64,000 nucleotides of DNA from SYOC01 sp964441775 (GCA_964441775.1 CAYTVL010000020.1:24170-88169), one strand, 5' to 3'; shown: positions 8,965 through 18,034, counted from the first letter of the stretch. Numbers and translations are program-made. The notes: generated from the letters alone by a model not told the origin.

Positions 8965-9354
8965 TTATTCCTCCTTTGTGACTTCGATAAATTCCACGCC
9001 ATCTCTGGCCGCTTTGGCCTTGGTGGGTTGGGGAAAATTAATGAGCACGCCGAGCGGGAGACTGAGCACGCGCAGATAATTTTCGATCTGCGCCCGTTCT
9101 TTATGGCCGACGCTTTCCACGGCTTTCAGTTCGAGGATAAGGCGCTCATCGTCTTCGCCGACGATAAGATCAGGCTTCCCTTCGCCGATATAGAACCCTT
9201 CATAAAAGACCGGCACGATCCGCTGCGCTTCATAAGGAATGCCGCGCAGGCGCAGGCCGACTTCAAAGGCCTTCTGGTAGACAACTTCGTCAAACCCACT
9301 ACCCAACTTATCGTAAATGTCTTGAGTGAGCAGTCGCAGCAACTCAATGAGCAT
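8965..9354 (-). CDS. GxxExxY family protein (PD-(D/E)XK fold)
   Basis: A 129-residue protein of the widespread GxxExxY family, whose fold resembles restriction-type nucleases. The N-terminal signature reads GSGFDEVVYQKA, with Asp in front of the usual Glu region. The nuclease-like core GKPDLIVG...LILELKAV contains the D and E-x-K residues expected of PD-(D/E)XK, and QIENYL and GVLINF end the domain. The biological role of the family is not established. It ends two bases before the SnoaL-like gene and carries that gene's ribosome binding site in its last codons. GGGAGG lies upstream of the ATG. Confidence 0.85.
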   Translation of the reverse strand: MLIELLRLLTQDIYDKLGSGFDEVVYQKAFEVGLRLRGIPYEAQRIVPVFYEGFYIGEGKPDLIVGEDDERLILELKAVESVGHKERAQIENYLRVLSLPLGVLINFPQPTKAKAARDGVEFIEVTKEE

Positions 9355-9461
9355 TTCGTCCCGCCTCCCAGTAAGCTGTTTGGGAGCCTACTCTGAAACC
9401 GACGGAAACGTCAAGCGGCCGCGCTTGCGGCCAGATGCGTTGGCGTGGTACAGCAACGAGC

Positions 9462-9839
9462 ATGCGTTGCCTTGAACTGGATCATTTTGGGATTGACGTG
9501 TCCGACCTTGATCGAGCTGCGCGCTTCTACGTCGAGGTGCTGGGCTTGGAAGTGGCGCAGCGCTTTGGTCATCATCAAGTGCTGTTGCGCTGCGGCGGTC
9601 AAATGCTGGCGCTGTTTGCCCGGCAAGATTTATCACCAAAAGTGACTGATCGTATCGACAATCCTCTGGGAAAAGGACACCATGCCTTCAAAGTTTCCCC
9701 TGAAGATTTCCAAGCAGCGCACGCTCTCTTTCGTGAACGTGGCGTTCCTACGCATGGTCCTATTGATTGGGGAGACCACGACTGTCTCTATTTCCTGGAC
9801 CCCGATGGCAATTTGTTGGAGATTGTTGCGTATCGTTAA
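9462..9839 (+). CDS. VOC family (glyoxalase-like) protein
   Basis: A 125-residue vicinal-oxygen-chelate protein with the paired beta-alpha-beta modules: LDHFGIDVSDLDRAARFYVE at the start and LYFLDPDGNLLEIVAYR at the end. His in the first strand and the late Glu (LLEIVAY) are the usual metal ligands. Substrate unknown. I start at the ATG at 9462, where family homology begins; 27 upstream bases are also open. It ends 20 bases before the glycerol kinase gene and may be cotranscribed with it. Confidence 0.8.
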   Translation: MRCLELDHFGIDVSDLDRAARFYVEVLGLEVAQRFGHHQVLLRCGGQMLALFARQDLSPKVTDRIDNPLGKGHHAFKVSPEDFQAAHALFRERGVPTHGPIDWGDHDCLYFLDPDGNLLEIVAYR

Positions 9840-9859
9840 TCATCAGGCTGTGAGTCGAT

Positions 9860-11347
9860 ATGCCCCGCTACATTGCCGCCATTGACCAAGGGACGACGAG
9901 TTCCCGCTGCATGATTTTCGATCAGCGCGGCGCAGTCGTTGCGCTCGCTCAGAAAGAACATCGACAGATATACCCTCAGCCTGGTTGGGTCGAGCATGAC
10001 CCGCTGGAAATTTGGCAGTGCGTACAAGAAGTCGTTGCTGACGCCCTGCGAAAGAGCGGTCTCCAAGCCAGCGACATGGCGGCTGTGGGCGTGACGAATC
10101 AACGTGAGACCACGTTGGTGTGGAATCGCCATACCAGCGAGCCAGTCGGCAATGCTATCGTGTGGCAAGACACACGTACGGCGGAGATCTGTAAAAATCT
10201 TGCAACCGTGGGTGGACAGGACCAATTGCGCCGCAAAGTTGGTCTTCCTCTCGCTACCTATTTTTCCGGACCGAAACTCCGTTGGATTTTGGATCACCTT
10301 CCGTCAACGACGAGGATCGACGGTCTGCTCTTTGGCACCATCGATACGTGGTTGATCTGGCTTTTAACGGGCGGACCAGACGGCGGTGTTCATGTCACCG
10401 ATGTCTCCAACGCCAGCCGCACGATGCTCATGAATTTGGCGACTCTGGAATGGGACCCGGAAGTGCTTCAGCTCATGGGCATTCCTCGCGTGCTGTTGCC
10501 GACGATTTGCTCCTCAAGCGAGATCTATGGCGAAGCACGCGGTCTGCTTGCCGGCGTTCCTATCGCCGGTGCTTTGGGCGACCAGCAAGCGGCGCTGTTT
10601 GGACAGACCTGTTTCGCGCCGGGGGAAGCGAAGAATACCTACGGGACCGGTTGTTTTATGTTGTTAAATACCGGGCCACGGATCGTGCACTCCAAATCTG
10701 GCCTTCTGACCACGGTAGCCTATAAGCTGGGCCGGGCCTCGGCAATGTACGCGTTGGAAGGTTCGATCGCCATTACCGGGGCTTTGGTGCAGTGGCTGCG
10801 TGATAATTTGGGGCTCATTGAACAATCGAAAGAGATCGAAACGTTGGCGCGCACGGCGGAGGATAACGGGGGCATCTTTTTCGTACCCGCTTTTTCTGGG
10901 TTGTTTGCTCCGTACTGGCGCGATGACGCGCGCGGCGTGATCGTTGGATTGACCCGCTACGTCCACAAGGGGCATATTGCACGTGCAGCGCTTGAGGCCA
11001 CGGCGTTTCAAACCCGAGAAGTGTTAGATGCGATGAATGCCGACGCCGGCGTGCCATTACAAACGTTAAAAGTCGACGGTGGCATGGTGCGCAATGAACT
11101 GCTCATGCAGTTTCAGGCGGATATTCTTGGCGTCCCCGTACTCCGCGCCGCGATGTCTGAAACCACCTCGCTCGGCGCGGCCTATGCGGCTGGCTTGGCG
11201 GTTGGCTTCTGGACCAAAGAGTCCGAACTGCGCGCCAATTGGTCCAGTGACCGGGAATGGCGTCCAGTGCTTGCGCCCACGGAACGCGAGCGGCGCTATG
11301 CCGACTGGAAACGCGCGGTGACCCGCACCTTCGATTGGGCCGTCTGA
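9860..11347 (+). CDS. glpK: Glycerol kinase
   Basis: A 495-residue FGGY-family kinase that phosphorylates glycerol to sn-glycerol 3-phosphate with ATP in the cytoplasm. The length equals the family norm. Diagnostic motifs are present: IDQGTTSSRCMIFD at the N-terminus, GVTNQRETT and WQDTRT for glycerol binding, GDQQAALFGQ, the YGTGCFMLLNTG nucleotide region, FVPAFSGLFAPYW, and LKVDGGMVRNELLMQFQADI. The ATG at 9860 has only a weak ribosome binding site. No glycerol facilitator or dehydrogenase gene is adjacent; neighbours are a VOC protein and a DoxX protein, so this is not a classical glp operon. Confidence 0.96.
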   Translation: MPRYIAAIDQGTTSSRCMIFDQRGAVVALAQKEHRQIYPQPGWVEHDPLEIWQCVQEVVADALRKSGLQASDMAAVGVTNQRETTLVWNRHTSEPVGNAIVWQDTRTAEICKNLATVGGQDQLRRKVGLPLATYFSGPKLRWILDHLPSTTRIDGLLFGTIDTWLIWLLTGGPDGGVHVTDVSNASRTMLMNLATLEWDPEVLQLMGIPRVLLPTICSSSEIYGEARGLLAGVPIAGALGDQQAALFGQTCFAPGEAKNTYGTGCFMLLNTGPRIVHSKSGLLTTVAYKLGRASAMYALEGSIAITGALVQWLRDNLGLIEQSKEIETLARTAEDNGGIFFVPAFSGLFAPYWRDDARGVIVGLTRYVHKGHIARAALEATAFQTREVLDAMNADAGVPLQTLKVDGGMVRNELLMQFQADILGVPVLRAAMSETTSLGAAYAAGLAVGFWTKESELRANWSSDREWRPVLAPTERERRYADWKRAVTRTFDWAV

Positions 11348-11462
11348 AAACGAACCGAAGAAAATCGGGGCGCGACCCTTCTCCGTGTCCCTCTCCCTTT
11401 ACCACACGCAACGGTTTGATTATGATCCCTGCGATTCTTTTGCGAGGGAGGGGATGCCTGTG

Positions 11463-11924
11463 ATGGAAACGATCTTGTTAGCGCATTCGGACTGGATGCT
11501 ACAGTTGGCGCTTTTCGCTGTGCGTGTGGTGCTTGGGGGCTGCATCATTATGCATGGACTTGGCAAACTCGGATTTCACCCGACCAACCCCGGCGGCGTC
11601 AAGGCGTTTGCCGGTTGGTTGACGGATCTGGGAATGCCGTATCCTCTTCTGAATGCCTGGATGGCCACTGCCGTTGAATTTGGCGGCGGCATTCTTTTTA
11701 CTTTGGGATTCTTTACGCGCTTTGTCGCGCTCGCCCTGACTGTCAACATGTTTATTGCCGCCTCGACCGGACACAAAGGCGGCGGCTATCTCATCCTGAA
11801 CAACCCGCCGGGGGCTGAATACGCTATCAACTTGACGGTCCTCTTCGGCATGTTCGTGCTCACTGGCCCTGGGGCGCTGTCCCTGGATTACTTGCTCTTT
11901 GCTTCGAGAGCAGTTGGGGTGTAG
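11463..11924 (+). CDS. DoxX family membrane protein
   Basis: About 153 residues with four membrane segments. The DoxX pattern is clear: LFAVRVVLGGCIIMHGLGKL in the first helix, then AWMATAVEFGGGILFTLGF, FIAAST and a last helix. DoxX proteins are small membrane proteins linked to thiosulfate:quinone oxidation or redox stress; the exact role here is unknown. The ATG at 11463 is preferred because GGGAGGGG lies 9 bases upstream; an ATG at 11454 touches that site. Confidence 0.85.
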   Translation: METILLAHSDWMLQLALFAVRVVLGGCIIMHGLGKLGFHPTNPGGVKAFAGWLTDLGMPYPLLNAWMATAVEFGGGILFTLGFFTRFVALALTVNMFIAASTGHKGGGYLILNNPPGAEYAINLTVLFGMFVLTGPGALSLDYLLFASRAVGV

Positions 11925-11949
11925 CATTTTGCTGCATAATTAGGCTGCG

Positions 11950-12432
11950 ATGAACCACAGCGTATCTGCGTATGCCTGCGCCGCCCTGGCGCTCGTTGGT
12001 TTCCCTGGGTTCACCTCAGCCGCCAAGTCTGATTTCGTTTGTCTGCTCCGCATTCAGAATGGCCTTGCCTCTCTGCCACGCGAGCAGCTCGCCACCAAAG
12101 AGACCGAGTGCCGCGAGAACACCAACGCCTACTTGCGGTACTTGCGTGCAAAGACGTTTTTCTCCTTGGTGTGGGTGCTCTCGGCAATAGTCCTGGCTCT
12201 GGTTGTCTTTGTTTTGCCGTCGGTTGGTGCCTCCGGCGTCACGAGACAATACGTCCTTGCTATTGCGTCGATCGTATGCTTTGCGTGGGGCACGCTCGGA
12301 CGGCTGGGCTGGAACGAGCACTCACACAAAGGTGTCACCGTCTTTGAAGAGATCGACTCCGCAATCTTCTGGGTTCTCTATTGGCTCGGCACGTTCTTTG
12401 GCGTAGCCTCCATCGTTAATGCTGCCGCCTAA
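11950..12432 (+). CDS. Membrane protein of unknown function
   Basis: A 160-residue protein with a signal-like N-terminus (YACAALALVGFPGF), a polar 45-residue segment with two Cys, then three hydrophobic helices (LVWVLSAIVLALVVFVL, YVLAIASIVCFAWGTLG, FWVLYWLGTFFGVASIV). It follows the DoxX gene by 25 bases on the same strand. No family recognised. The weak ribosome binding site makes the start uncertain. Confidence 0.6.
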   Translation: MNHSVSAYACAALALVGFPGFTSAAKSDFVCLLRIQNGLASLPREQLATKETECRENTNAYLRYLRAKTFFSLVWVLSAIVLALVVFVLPSVGASGVTRQYVLAIASIVCFAWGTLGRLGWNEHSHKGVTVFEEIDSAIFWVLYWLGTFFGVASIVNAAA

Positions 12433-12473
12433 CCCGTCGTCACACCTGATCTGCTACAGCCTTCGCTCTAGAA

Positions 12474-12824
12474 CTATCGCGCAAAAATTTGCACGATGTT
12501 GCCTGACGGGTCTTTGGTCGTGAAGTATTTTCCGTGACCGCCCATATCAACGATGTCGTTCACGGCAATACCTTGCTGGGTCAACTTGGTTCGCGTTTCC
12601 ATGAGGTCATCGACCTCAAGCACGACCGTGGCCCCGCCGCCTGGAGGCACCGATCCTTCGCTGGGGTCCGCCAGCGCCACCCCAACGCCATTCACATCAA
12701 ATTGTGTCCAGCGATTGCCGTCGCGGAATTTGACGTTCAAGCCGAGCACGTCTTTATAAAACGTGACGGATTCATCCATGTTCTTGACCACATAATACGC
12801 GCTCGAAAATTTCTTCACCGCCAT
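12474..12824 (-). CDS. VOC family (glyoxalase-like) protein
   Basis: A 116-residue vicinal-oxygen-chelate protein: FSSAYYVVKNMDESVTFYKD begins the first module and YFTTKDPSGNIVQIFAR ends the second. The start is decided by AGGAGGAAG eight bases before the ATG at 12824; the open frame continues far upstream but that part overlaps a real gene on the other strand and has no homology. The last strand has Gln (IVQIF) where many members have a metal-binding Glu, so metal chemistry is doubtful. Substrate unknown. Confidence 0.85.
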   Translation of the reverse strand: MAVKKFSSAYYVVKNMDESVTFYKDVLGLNVKFRDGNRWTQFDVNGVGVALADPSEGSVPPGGGATVVLEVDDLMETRTKLTQQGIAVNDIVDMGGHGKYFTTKDPSGNIVQIFAR

Positions 12825-12917
12825 AGTCTCTTCCTCCTGAAACGTTTCCTTCTCTACTACCTTAGAACCCTTGCGGTGGGCAAGGCTGACCCCTTCTGTT
12901 CTTGTGCGAATATCGCT

Positions 12918-13787
12918 ATGAAAGACAGCATGAAAAGGGTTTTGTTCCTTCTCGCTCTTGGCTTCTTGCACGTCCTCCAGCTTCCGGTTGAGGCTGAGGA
13001 GGTAGTTCTCGTCGGCGCTGGCGACATCGCGCAATGTCCTTTGCCTGGAGCGAAAGAGACGGCGCTGTTGCTCGACACCATTCCTGGGACCGTATTTACC
13101 GCCGGCGATAACACCTACCCGGATGGCGCCGCCGAGGAATTTGCGAGCTGCTATGACTCCACCTGGGGGAGACATAAAGCTCGCACCCGGCCTTCCCCAG
13201 GGAATCATGACTATCGGACCGCCGGGGCGCGTCCGTACTACGCGTACTTTGGCAAGCTCGCTGGAGCGCCAGGGCGTGGGTATTACAGCTATGACCTCCA
13301 GGGTTGGCATATCCTTTCGTTGAATAGTAACCTCATAGAAGAAGAGGAAGCAGCTCAGGAGCGCTGGCTGCGCGCGGATTTAGCGGCGCATCCGTCGCGG
13401 TGTAGTGCGGCCTATTGGCATCACCCTTTGTTTAGCTCGGGTGGACAAAGTAACAATCCTCGCTTGCGCCCCGTGTGGCGAATCCTTATGAAGTTCGGGG
13501 TGGATGTGGTCATTAACGGGCATGATCATGATTACGAACGTTTCGCCCCGCAGAGTCCGGATGGGGTCGCGGACTCCGCGCATGGGATTCAGGAATTCGT
13601 AGTGGGCACTGGCGGAGCACGGCTCGGTCCATTGGGGACGCCGCAACCCAACAGCGAAATACGTGACAATACGACGTGGGGCCTCTTGAAACTGACTTTG
13701 CACTCCGCAAGTTATGACTGGGAGTTTCTCCCGATAGCCGGAGGGACATTCCACGACGCCGGCAGCGCCGTCTGCACCTCTCACTGA
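12918..13787 (+). CDS. Secreted calcineurin-like metallophosphoesterase
   Basis: About 289 residues with a signal peptide (KRVLFLLALGFLHVLQLPVEA). The metallophosphoesterase motifs occur in order: VGAGDIAQC (metal Asp), FTAGDNTYPDG, PSPGNHDYRT (Asn-His-Asp), YWHHPLFSS, and INGHDHDYER. It resembles purple-acid-phosphatase/alkaline-phosphatase-like secreted enzymes. It probably hydrolyses phosphate esters outside the cytoplasm. The frame is open further upstream over the antisense VOC gene; homology and the signal peptide place the start at 12918 or at the second ATG, 12930. Confidence 0.88.
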   Translation: MKDSMKRVLFLLALGFLHVLQLPVEAEEVVLVGAGDIAQCPLPGAKETALLLDTIPGTVFTAGDNTYPDGAAEEFASCYDSTWGRHKARTRPSPGNHDYRTAGARPYYAYFGKLAGAPGRGYYSYDLQGWHILSLNSNLIEEEEAAQERWLRADLAAHPSRCSAAYWHHPLFSSGGQSNNPRLRPVWRILMKFGVDVVINGHDHDYERFAPQSPDGVADSAHGIQEFVVGTGGARLGPLGTPQPNSEIRDNTTWGLLKLTLHSASYDWEFLPIAGGTFHDAGSAVCTSH

Positions 13788-13813
13788 AGAAGCGAAAGCA
13801 AGGAGCTGAATGT

Positions 13814-14395
13814 ATGGCTGAAACGCCTGAGGTCGATACCGACAAATTGCGCGAAACAATTGATGAGGAACTGGAAAAAGGAGGCGCAGGATTTTTACGA
13901 CGCATTGCGCTTACCACAGCGCTACTCGCGGCGTTTGCCGCACTTGCTTCTTTGCAAGCGGGAGCGAGCGCGAATGAATCGCTCTTGAAAAAAACCGAAG
14001 CGGCTCGTCTCCAAGGGGAAATTTCCGACAAATGGGGATATTACCAGGCGCAGCGGATCAAAGCGGCGATCCAAGAAGCGGCGCGCAGCCCGTGGCTAGC
14101 AGCGGGGAAGGAGCCGCCTTCCGCCTATGCCGAAAAAGAACAGAAGTACGAGACGGAAAAAGTCGAACTGGAGCGAGCCGCGCGCGAGTTGGAGAAACAG
14201 AGGGATGAACAGTCGCATGAGGCTGATCATTTATTTCATCGTCACCATTGGTTCGCCTATGCCGTGACCCTTTTGCAAGTGGCGATTGCCTTGGGGGCCG
14301 TGGCGGCGTTGACGCGCATGCGATCCATCTGGTTCTGTTCGTTGGGCATAGGTTTTGGCGGCGTGGGGCTATGGGTGTTTGCGCTGTGTCAGTAA
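13814..14395 (+). CDS. DUF4337 family membrane protein
   Basis: A 193-residue protein matching the DUF4337 layout: acidic N-terminus, first hydrophobic helix (ALTTALLAAFAALASLQAG), a long charged helical region with SLLKKTEAARLQGEISDKWG, then two C-terminal membrane helices (YAVTLLQVAIALGAVAAL and IWFCSLGIGFGGVGLWVFAL). The central region should be a coiled coil. Function of the family is unknown. AAGGAG precedes the ATG by 10 bases; it follows the phosphoesterase gene by 26 bases. Confidence 0.85.
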   Translation: MAETPEVDTDKLRETIDEELEKGGAGFLRRIALTTALLAAFAALASLQAGASANESLLKKTEAARLQGEISDKWGYYQAQRIKAAIQEAARSPWLAAGKEPPSAYAEKEQKYETEKVELERAARELEKQRDEQSHEADHLFHRHHWFAYAVTLLQVAIALGAVAALTRMRSIWFCSLGIGFGGVGLWVFALCQ

Positions 14396-14464
14396 TCTTG
14401 TTACTCATTGTTTATGTAGATACGTATTCAAGTGATGAAGCATCACACAAAGGAGGGGCATCGT

Positions 14465-15301
14465 ATGACGACGTACCAACACATTGCCGTGCAGCCGGTG
14501 GCTGGCGCGCTTGGCGCAGAGATTCAGAACGTCCACCTGGGACGTTTAGATGATGCGACCTTCGACGAGATTCATCAGGCGTTACTCGAACATCAGGTCC
14601 TCTTCTTTCGTGAGCAAGACATAACCCGGGACCAACACAAAGCGTTTGGGCGTCGGTTCGGGGCGCTGCATATTCATCCTTTCTTGCAGCCGCTCAAAGA
14701 CGAAGGACATCCCGAGTTTGTCGTGCTCGAAAGCGACGCCAAGCATCCGTTTGTGGCGGAAGCCTGGCATTCTGATGTCACCTTTCAAGCGGAGCCGCCG
14801 TTGGGGTCGGTGCTGCACTGCGTTGCGGCGCCGGAGCACGGCGGCGACACCATGTGGGCGAGCATGTATGCTGCGTACGAGGCGCTCTCCGACACTATGC
14901 AGCGTTTGTTGGCAGGGTTGACTGCTATTCACGACACGACACGCACCTTCTCGCGCGACAATTATAAGACTGAACACATCGGCGGCAAACGCGCCGAGCA
15001 GGTCGTGTCGGCGGAACATCCGATCGTGCGCACGCACCCCGAGACCGGACGCAAAGCGCTGTTTGTCAACTCAGCGTTTACCGAGTCTATTAAGGGGATG
15101 AAGACTGCGGAGAGCGCAGCGCTCCTCAGCTTTCTCTATCGCCACATCGAGTCTCCTGATTTCACTTGCCGGTTTCGTTGGAAGCCGAACTCCATGGCGA
15201 TGTGGGACAACCGCTGCACTCAGCATCGCGTGGTCGCGGATAATTTGGCGGCGTATCGTCGCATGGAGCGCGTGACGGTGATGGGAGATAGGCCGTTCTG
15301 A
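14465..15301 (+). CDS. TauD/TfdA family Fe(II)/2-oxoglutarate dioxygenase (copy 1)
   Basis: A 278-residue dioxygenase of the TauD/TfdA family, which couples 2-oxoglutarate decarboxylation to hydroxylation of a substrate such as taurine, alkyl sulfate or 2,4-D. The 2-His-1-Asp iron site is visible as WHSDV and CTQHRVVAD, with the C-terminal Arg cluster (YRRMERVT) for 2-oxoglutarate. Substrate unknown. The start is set by AAAGGAGGGG seven bases before the ATG. A GTGATG-AAG-CATCAC inverted repeat (14432-14446) sits just before that site. It is close to identical to the minus-strand dioxygenase at 19804-20640 but lacks that gene's operator. It ends at a tandem hairpin cluster. Confidence 0.92.
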   Translation: MTTYQHIAVQPVAGALGAEIQNVHLGRLDDATFDEIHQALLEHQVLFFREQDITRDQHKAFGRRFGALHIHPFLQPLKDEGHPEFVVLESDAKHPFVAEAWHSDVTFQAEPPLGSVLHCVAAPEHGGDTMWASMYAAYEALSDTMQRLLAGLTAIHDTTRTFSRDNYKTEHIGGKRAEQVVSAEHPIVRTHPETGRKALFVNSAFTESIKGMKTAESAALLSFLYRHIESPDFTCRFRWKPNSMAMWDNRCTQHRVVADNLAAYRRMERVTVMGDRPF

Positions 15302-15303
15302 GC

Positions 15304-15429
15304 TGGGGCTTGCCCCAAGCCTCCACCCGACGCTCAAGCGTCGGACTTAGTATGCGAAGCCTGGTGAACCAGGCTATCAGGGGACTTCAGTCCCCTTTGT
15401 TGGCTGAGCCCGGAGCTCAAGCTCCGGGC
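15304..15429. repeat. Cluster of five tandem hairpins between convergent genes
   Basis: Five back-to-back perfect inverted repeats with almost no loop lie in 126 bases: 15304-15317, 15327-15344 (CCGACGCTCAAGCGTCGG), 15358-15375 (AGCCTGGTGAACCAGGCT), 15380-15395 (GGGGACTTCAGTCCCC) and 15408-15429 (arms GCCCGGAGCT). Each has a stem of 6-10 bp. The cluster fills the gap between the convergent dioxygenase and amidohydrolase genes. It could act as a two-way terminator or be a compound interspersed repeat. Confidence 0.85.
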
Positions 15430-15463
15430 GGCAAGGACCCCAATTTCCTTCCGATTCAGATTC

Positions 15464-17194
15464 TTACTCCGCGCGACCGTGACGCAACAATTTACCTGGG
15501 GTCGCGCCAGTGCACTTGTCTTCGGCAAACGTTTCAACACCGTTAACGATAATGGAACGGTAGCCTTTAGCATGTTGTACACGGCGCCATTCGCCGCCGG
15601 GCAGATCGTGCACGACCTCGCCGATCCAGTCCGGTTCGATGCCAAGCCCGTTCATGTCATAGACCACGACATCAGCCCAGGCGCCTTCACGCAGCACGCC
15701 CCGATCGCGGAAGCCCGCAGCATGCGCCGGGAGCGCCGACAAGCGATAGTGGGCTTCTTCCAACGTGATCTTCTGCTCGTCCCGCACCAGCCAGCGTAGG
15801 AAATCGGTGGTGAAAGCGCCGCCGGTGAAGAACTTGGTGTGCGCGCCGCCATCCGACACGCCGGGAAAGGTGAACATCGAATTGGTGATGATCTCCGCAT
15901 TATTGGTCGCGTTGAAGTCCGGTTCGGATTGAAGGAATTCCGTCTTGAGATCAGTCGCCAGTGACAAGTCGATCATCACATCGACTGGATGTTTGTTTTC
16001 TTCTTTGCCAATTTCCGCGAGCGACTTGCCGACGTATTTCTCCAATTCCGGCTGATTCGCCACTGACTGCACCAACAAGCGGGGTAATCGCCCGCCGATG
16101 CCCGCCGCATTGCGGTCGAGCGCGTACATCGCCTTTTCACTCTTCACCGCCGCACGCATCTCGGGGTTGCGCATCTTGGCGGCGCGCTCCTCTTTTGTTC
16201 CCGTGAGCATGTCGCGCCACGCCGTGGCGACGTCATAGAGGTTCCAGTGTTCGAGCGTAAAGGCAAAGCCGCTGCGCACGGTGGCGCCTTGGCCGAAGAT
16301 CGGCAGGCCTTGGGCGCGCATACGTTCGAGCCAGGCCAGGCTCTTGCGGTGCTGGTCGGGGTAGCGGTTGCTGGCGGCGACGGCATTGTGCAGCACGGGT
16401 CGTTGCGCTACTGTCGCTAGCTTTTCCAGAAATGCTAAATCTTCTTTAATGTGACCCGTGGCCTGGGTGATCTGAATGAACCCCTCATCCCGTTCGCGCA
16501 GCACTTGCGCTAGGTTGAGGATGTCGTCGTCGATCATGGTGTCCGTCACCATTGGTGAACCGTCATAATCCGCTTGGCCGGAATGACGACCAAGACGTTG
16601 GATAGAAAAGCCGCACAGCCCGGCGTCCATGCCTTCGGCCAAGACGCGACGCATCTCCGCGCGTTCTTGCTCTGTGGCGGGTCGAGTCTTCGCCGCATCG
16701 AGCCCCATGACGTAGGTCATGAGCGACGCGGTCGGCATGTATTGAATGCAGTTGACGCCTTTCGGGGCACGGTCGAGCGAATCGAGATATTGTGGAATCG
16801 TTTCCCAATCCCAGTTCATGCCGACTTGCATAGAAGAGTAGGGGATGGCCTCGGTTCTGGTCATCGTGAGCATAGAACGATCGCGGAAGTCCGGCTTACA
16901 TGGGGCAAAGCCAAACCCGCAGTTGCCCAGCACGATCGAGGTCACGCCATGCCACCCGGAGATCGTGCAATAGGGGTCCCAGCGAATTTGCGCATCGTAA
17001 TGAGTGTGTAAGTCTATAAAGCCCGGTGCCACAATGAGTCCGTCGGCATCGATGACTTTCTTGGCGAAGCCCGGAGCCCGCCCGCCGATCTGCACGACTT
17101 TCCCATCCTTAATCCACACATCAGCGCGGAATCTAGGAGCGCGCGTGCCGTCGACGACCGTGCCGCCTTTAATTTGAATATCGAAATCTGCCAT
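15464..17194 (-). CDS. N-acyl-D-amino-acid deacylase-like amidohydrolase
   Basis: A 576-residue metal-dependent amidohydrolase of the D-aminoacylase/dihydroorotase group. It has DIQIKGGTVVDG and APGFIDLHTHYDAQIRWDP with the H-x-H metal pair, then GNCGFGFAPC, which is characteristic of N-acyl-D-amino-acid deacylases, and a late SDGGAHTKFFTGG with the metal Asp. It likely cleaves an N-acyl bond, but many members of this group act on other amides, so the substrate is open. The length is usual for the family. GAAGGAGG lies upstream of the ATG at 17194. Confidence 0.85.
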   Translation of the reverse strand: MADFDIQIKGGTVVDGTRAPRFRADVWIKDGKVVQIGGRAPGFAKKVIDADGLIVAPGFIDLHTHYDAQIRWDPYCTISGWHGVTSIVLGNCGFGFAPCKPDFRDRSMLTMTRTEAIPYSSMQVGMNWDWETIPQYLDSLDRAPKGVNCIQYMPTASLMTYVMGLDAAKTRPATEQERAEMRRVLAEGMDAGLCGFSIQRLGRHSGQADYDGSPMVTDTMIDDDILNLAQVLRERDEGFIQITQATGHIKEDLAFLEKLATVAQRPVLHNAVAASNRYPDQHRKSLAWLERMRAQGLPIFGQGATVRSGFAFTLEHWNLYDVATAWRDMLTGTKEERAAKMRNPEMRAAVKSEKAMYALDRNAAGIGGRLPRLLVQSVANQPELEKYVGKSLAEIGKEENKHPVDVMIDLSLATDLKTEFLQSEPDFNATNNAEIITNSMFTFPGVSDGGAHTKFFTGGAFTTDFLRWLVRDEQKITLEEAHYRLSALPAHAAGFRDRGVLREGAWADVVVYDMNGLGIEPDWIGEVVHDLPGGEWRRVQHAKGYRSIIVNGVETFAEDKCTGATPGKLLRHGRAE

Positions 17195-17374
17195 CTTTCA
17201 GTCCCTCCTTCGATGTTACCCGCACACAATAGCAGAGGTAGGGGAGGGTGGTCGAGAGAAGCGTCCTGCGGAACGAGCAATTTCTTCTTTTTTATTGACG
17301 ATTAGCGATGCCCTTGCACTGGCCATTGGGTGCGGCATGTTTGAGGAGAGCGTTTATCAAAGGAGGAGAACCTC

Positions 17375-18034
17375 ATGGCGGAGATCGGACTCTATGAAGC
17401 AATGAGCACCTTACGGGCGGTGCGGCGACTGCGCCCGGACCCTGTTCCGAATGACGTGCTGCGGCGCGTGTTGCAAGCCGCCACCTGGGCGCCGACCGGC
17501 GGTAATCGCCAAGCCTGGCGGATCATCGTGGTGAAAGACCCAGTGCGGCGGCAGCGATTAGGCGAACTCTATAACAAAGTGGCGACTCCTTTTATTCAAT
17601 CGTATGCGGGGCGGTTTGCGGCTCTGCCCGAAGCCGAACGCGTAACAGCTGAAAAGATGTTGCGCTCCGGCCTCTACTTGGCCGAACACTTTGGCGAGGC
17701 CCCAGTGCTGTGTATTGTGTGTTTTCATCCCGATGGGCTTGCCGTGACCGATGCCGATCTTGATCGCGTCTCCGTCGTTGGCGGCGGATCAATTTACACC
17801 GCCGTCCAAAACCTTTTACTCGCGTGCCGCGCCGAAGGGTTGGGGTGCGTATTAACAACATTACTGTGTAAAGCGGAACCCGAAGTGCGAGAGCTGCTAG
17901 CGATTCCACAACCATGGGGAACCGCAGCAGCGATTCCGATCGGCTATCCCCAGTTGCGCGGGCATGGTCCCATCTCGCGCCGCTCGGTCGAAGAGATGGC
18001 GTTTGTAGACTCGTGGGAACGGCCATTTGCGTAG
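17375..18034 (+). CDS. Nitroreductase family FMN protein
   Basis: A 219-residue flavoprotein. MSTLRAVRRLRPDPVPNDVL, AATWAPTGGNRQAWRIIVV and ACRAEGLGCVLTT are the FMN-binding signatures of the NfsA/FRase-type nitroreductase superfamily; the C-terminus has AAIPIGYPQ. Such enzymes reduce nitro groups, quinones or enones with NAD(P)H; the substrate is not predictable. AAAGGAGGAG precedes the ATG. A hairpin terminator follows at 18139. Confidence 0.9.
   Translation: MAEIGLYEAMSTLRAVRRLRPDPVPNDVLRRVLQAATWAPTGGNRQAWRIIVVKDPVRRQRLGELYNKVATPFIQSYAGRFAALPEAERVTAEKMLRSGLYLAEHFGEAPVLCIVCFHPDGLAVTDADLDRVSVVGGGSIYTAVQNLLLACRAEGLGCVLTTLLCKAEPEVRELLAIPQPWGTAAAIPIGYPQLRGHGPISRRSVEEMAFVDSWERPFA

Noticed and set aside
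9415..9433. GC-rich palindrome (AAGCGGCCGCGCTT) in a divergent region
   Set aside because: Short and without a second copy at a meaningful place; could be chance in GC-rich DNA.
12534..12917. Long upstream extension of the phosphoesterase frame
   Set aside because: It overlaps a clear VOC gene on the other strand and has no homology; the signal peptide begins at 12918 or 12930.
12825..13310. Upstream extension of the minus-strand VOC frame
   Set aside because: It overlaps the phosphoesterase gene, and AGGAGG directly before 12824 fixes the start.
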